A DNA stretch of 6,309 bases, from assembly GCA_934255105.1 (NCBI GenBank), contig CAKQNH010000293.1, positions 1 to 6,309 of the forward strand. Reading direction: 5' to 3'. The stretch is from an uncultured Pirellulaceae bacterium. GTDB taxonomy: Bacteria; Planctomycetota; Planctomycetia; Pirellulales; Pirellulaceae. Position 1 is the first letter of the stretch. Every line of letters starts with the position of its first letter. Below the pieces are notes generated by a model that saw only the letters and a list, made by a program, of their open reading frames with translations, was not told the DNA's origin and searched no databases. Below are positions 4,878-6,309 of this stretch, piece by piece. A program made the translations under genes and the position numbers.

Positions 4878-5157
4878 ATCTTTTGGAACTGCAAAATCAA
4901 CGTTGAGTCTCGGCAAACGGTTGCCACGAAACGAGTTACGATGTCCATGCAACGCAGGTGAAACTCGGGTGCAACGGGGTGGAAATGACCTCGGCAGCCC
5001 CTGGCCAAGAGCTGTGGCTACTTCCTCCACTATTGAACACTTGCGACTGGCAAGGACTCGCTGGCTGGGCGGCCCATTGCATTTCAGACGATTCAGAGCA
5101 CAATTCTGGGTTCACTTGAACTTTGGTCGTGTCCTGTTTCATTTTGGAGTTATGTAG
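4878..5157. other. Spacer upstream of ndk
   Basis: This 280-base stretch contains no convincing gene. It holds a small hairpin GGCAA-ACGG-TTGCC (4912-4925) and, at its end, GGAG (5146-5149) eight bases before the ndk ATG. A TTGAAC at 5116-5121 could be a -35 box, but no acceptable -10 follows at the usual distance. Immediately before the ndk ATG is ATG-TAG (5152-5157), a start codon followed directly by a stop. Confidence 0.5.
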
Positions 5158-5622
5158 ATGTTGCAGCGTAGTCTTGTCTTGCTCAAGCCCGATTGTGTAG
5201 AGCGTCGTTTGATGGGGCAGGTGCTCGCCCGCTTCGAAGCCAAGGGGCTCAACATCGTGGCCCTTAAAATGCTGCGAATTACGCCCGAACTCTCCAGGCA
5301 GCATTACGCTGAGCACGTCTCCAAACCCTTCTATGGCAGCCTGGAAGAGTTCATCACATCGGCACCCGTCGTAGCCATGGCGATCGAAGGCTTGGACGTC
5401 ATTCGCGTCATTCGCGACATGTTAGGTGCCACCAACGGGCTCAATGCCGCACTAGGCACGATCCGTGGAGATTTTTCCAGCTCGCGGCAAATGAATTTGG
5501 TCCATGCCTCGGACAGTCCCGAGAGCGCCGCTCGGGAATTGGCGCTGTACTTCAACGACAGCGACTTCTGTGAACATGACCTGATGCTCACGCCCGCTCT
5601 GCGGTCGAGCGACGAGGGTTAA
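5158..5622 (+). CDS. ndk: Nucleoside diphosphate kinase
   Basis: This cytoplasmic enzyme transfers the gamma phosphate of ATP to nucleoside diphosphates through a phospho-histidine, balancing NTP and dNTP pools. The 154-residue product carries the family landmarks: Lys10 in LLKPD, Tyr50 in HYAEH, KPFYGSL (56-62), TSAPVVAMAIEG (67-78), Arg86 and Thr92 around RDMLGATN, Arg103 in GTIRGDF, Asn113, and the catalytic His116 in NLVHASDSPES. Most family members have HGSDS, so the Ala117 variant is unusual in general, though I recall it from planctomycetes. The C-terminus runs some ten residues past the usual end. GGAG eight bases upstream supports the ATG at 5158. The stop is immediately followed by the ispE start, so the two are probably co-transcribed. 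Confidence 0.97.
   Translation: MLQRSLVLLKPDCVERRLMGQVLARFEAKGLNIVALKMLRITPELSRQHYAEHVSKPFYGSLEEFITSAPVVAMAIEGLDVIRVIRDMLGATNGLNAALGTIRGDFSSSRQMNLVHASDSPESAARELALYFNDSDFCEHDLMLTPALRSSDEG
5614..5618 (+). promoter_or_regulatory. Ribosome binding site supporting the TTG start of ispE
   Basis: GAGGG inside the last codons of ndk lies four bases before the TTG at 5623. No ATG or GTG is available in that frame before the conserved PAKINL motif, so this site and the TTG are the best explanation of ispE initiation. Confidence 0.6.
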
Positions 5623-6309
5623 TTGATTATCCAGCGGACGGCCACGGGCCTGCAGATCGCGGCCCCAGCCAAAATCAATCTGTTCCTGAATGTGTTGCGG
5701 CGACGCAGCGACGGCTACCACGAAGTGCAGACGCTGCTTTGCCCAATATCCCTGTTTGACCAGCTCAGCTTCGAGGTCACTCAGCAGAGCGACATCGAGT
5801 TTCAGTTGATCCTGCCGGACGCCAAGCCAGATCAGACGCTCGCGACAACGTCCACGCGAATTGATGCAGCCGGAGACAACAAGCCTGCTGGAGGCATCGA
5901 TCCAGCCTGGGACATCCCTGCGGACAACAGCAATTTAGTGGTCCAGGCTGTGCGCCGCGTGCAGCAGGCGCTAGGCACCACTCGCGGTTGCCGCATTCAA
6001 CTGCGCAAGGCAATTCCTGCTGCGGCCGGCTTAGGTGGCGGCAGCAGCGATACGGCCGCCGCCATCGTGGCGAGTCTGTTCTGTTGGCAGGGCTGGGATC
6101 GCAGCCTAGCGGTGCAGATCGCGTCGGAGATCGGTAGCGACGTCCCCTTTTTTCTTGGCAGCACTGAGGGCATTGGGCTAGCCCTAGCCACAGGGCGTGG
6201 CGAACACTGCCAACAGCTATCCGCCCGCCCCGATCTAAGTGTGCTGGTGACCCACCCGCCCGTAGGCTGTTCAACACGCGATGTTTACCAAAACTGTGCA
6301 GCTTACGGA
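5623..6309 (+). CDS. ispE: 4-diphosphocytidyl-2-C-methyl-D-erythritol kinase (partial, 3' end outside window)
   Basis: IspE is a GHMP-family kinase that phosphorylates CDP-methylerythritol in the MEP pathway to isopentenyl and dimethylallyl diphosphate. The first 229 residues are present. Motif 1 is PAKINLFL with the catalytic Lys17, then DGYHEVQT (30-37). The glycine-rich ATP loop is PAAAGLGGGSSDTAAAI (132-148). GSDVPFFLG (171-179) carries the catalytic Asp173, and VTHPPVGCST lies near the end. Compared with E. coli IspE there are roughly 25-30 extra residues at about 66-97, polar and Pro/Gly-containing, probably a surface loop. TTG at 5623 is the start, directly after the ndk TAA and in the same frame, with GAGGG upstream. 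The remaining C-terminal part of the GHMP fold should follow beyond 6309. Confidence 0.95.
   Translation, partial: MIIQRTATGLQIAAPAKINLFLNVLRRRSDGYHEVQTLLCPISLFDQLSFEVTQQSDIEFQLILPDAKPDQTLATTSTRIDAAGDNKPAGGIDPAWDIPADNSNLVVQAVRRVQQALGTTRGCRIQLRKAIPAAAGLGGGSSDTAAAIVASLFCWQGWDRSLAVQIASEIGSDVPFFLGSTEGIGLALATGRGEHCQQLSARPDLSVLVTHPPVGCSTRDVYQNCAAYG

Noticed and set aside
4697..5008. Minus-strand frame containing repeated VLVL residues.
   Set aside because: The repeats are merely the translation of the GAGTAC/GTACTC hexamers in the palindrome.
4873..5157. Plus-strand frame of 94 codons ending just before ndk.
   Set aside because: Its start lies inside the terminal repeat, it has no ribosome binding site, and the residues look like random translation.

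Overview
The window looks like the chromosome of a planctomycete, probably of the Pirellula/Rhodopirellula/Blastopirellula kind. This rests on the Ndk variant (VHASDS around the active-site histidine), on a short two-helix HAMP-like membrane protein, and on a proline-rich secreted protein of a type I associate with that phylum. The assignment comes from recognising protein families by eye, not from a database search.

Left block (1-2300), well-ordered genes. The end of a multisubunit Na+/H+ antiporter (Mrp/Mnh) operon is present: the last codons of a probable subunit E, then complete subunits F and G, joined by 4-base and 1-base overlaps. Convergent to it lies a gene for a small inner-membrane protein with a HAMP-like segment. 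A 343-base divergent spacer with three compact palindromes separates that gene from a gene for an exported, Pro/Ser/Ala-rich protein, which starts at a GTG.

Middle block (2301-5157), accessory and decayed DNA. On the minus strand there is a gene remnant with an apparent one-base frameshift (2375-2715) and a doubtful ORF just upstream of it (2783-3064). A 46-codon plus-strand gene consists of a clear signal peptide and a very short mature part. Next comes a ParD-like antitoxin gene that looks intact, followed by a ParE-like toxin gene that is frameshifted and truncated. A roughly 470-base gene-free stretch follows, with a candidate promoter for the antitoxin and a run of small inverted repeats. 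After it comes an intact gene of unknown function (4129-4596). The most striking non-coding object is a 216-bp nested palindrome (4662-4877): 23-bp terminal inverted repeats matching at 21 positions, a second inverted pair at 16 of 17, a perfect 18-bp innermost stem, and GAGTAC hexamers. It resembles a MITE or a long structured repeat.

Right block (5158-6309), housekeeping genes. A complete nucleoside diphosphate kinase gene (ndk) is followed with no spacer by ispE of the non-mevalonate isoprenoid pathway, which runs off the window. Both lie in the same reading frame, separated by a single TAA, and ispE begins at a TTG.

The clearest anomalies are the nested palindrome, the orphaned antitoxin with a broken toxin, and the two one-base frameshifts. 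I see no RNA genes, CRISPR array or transposase.
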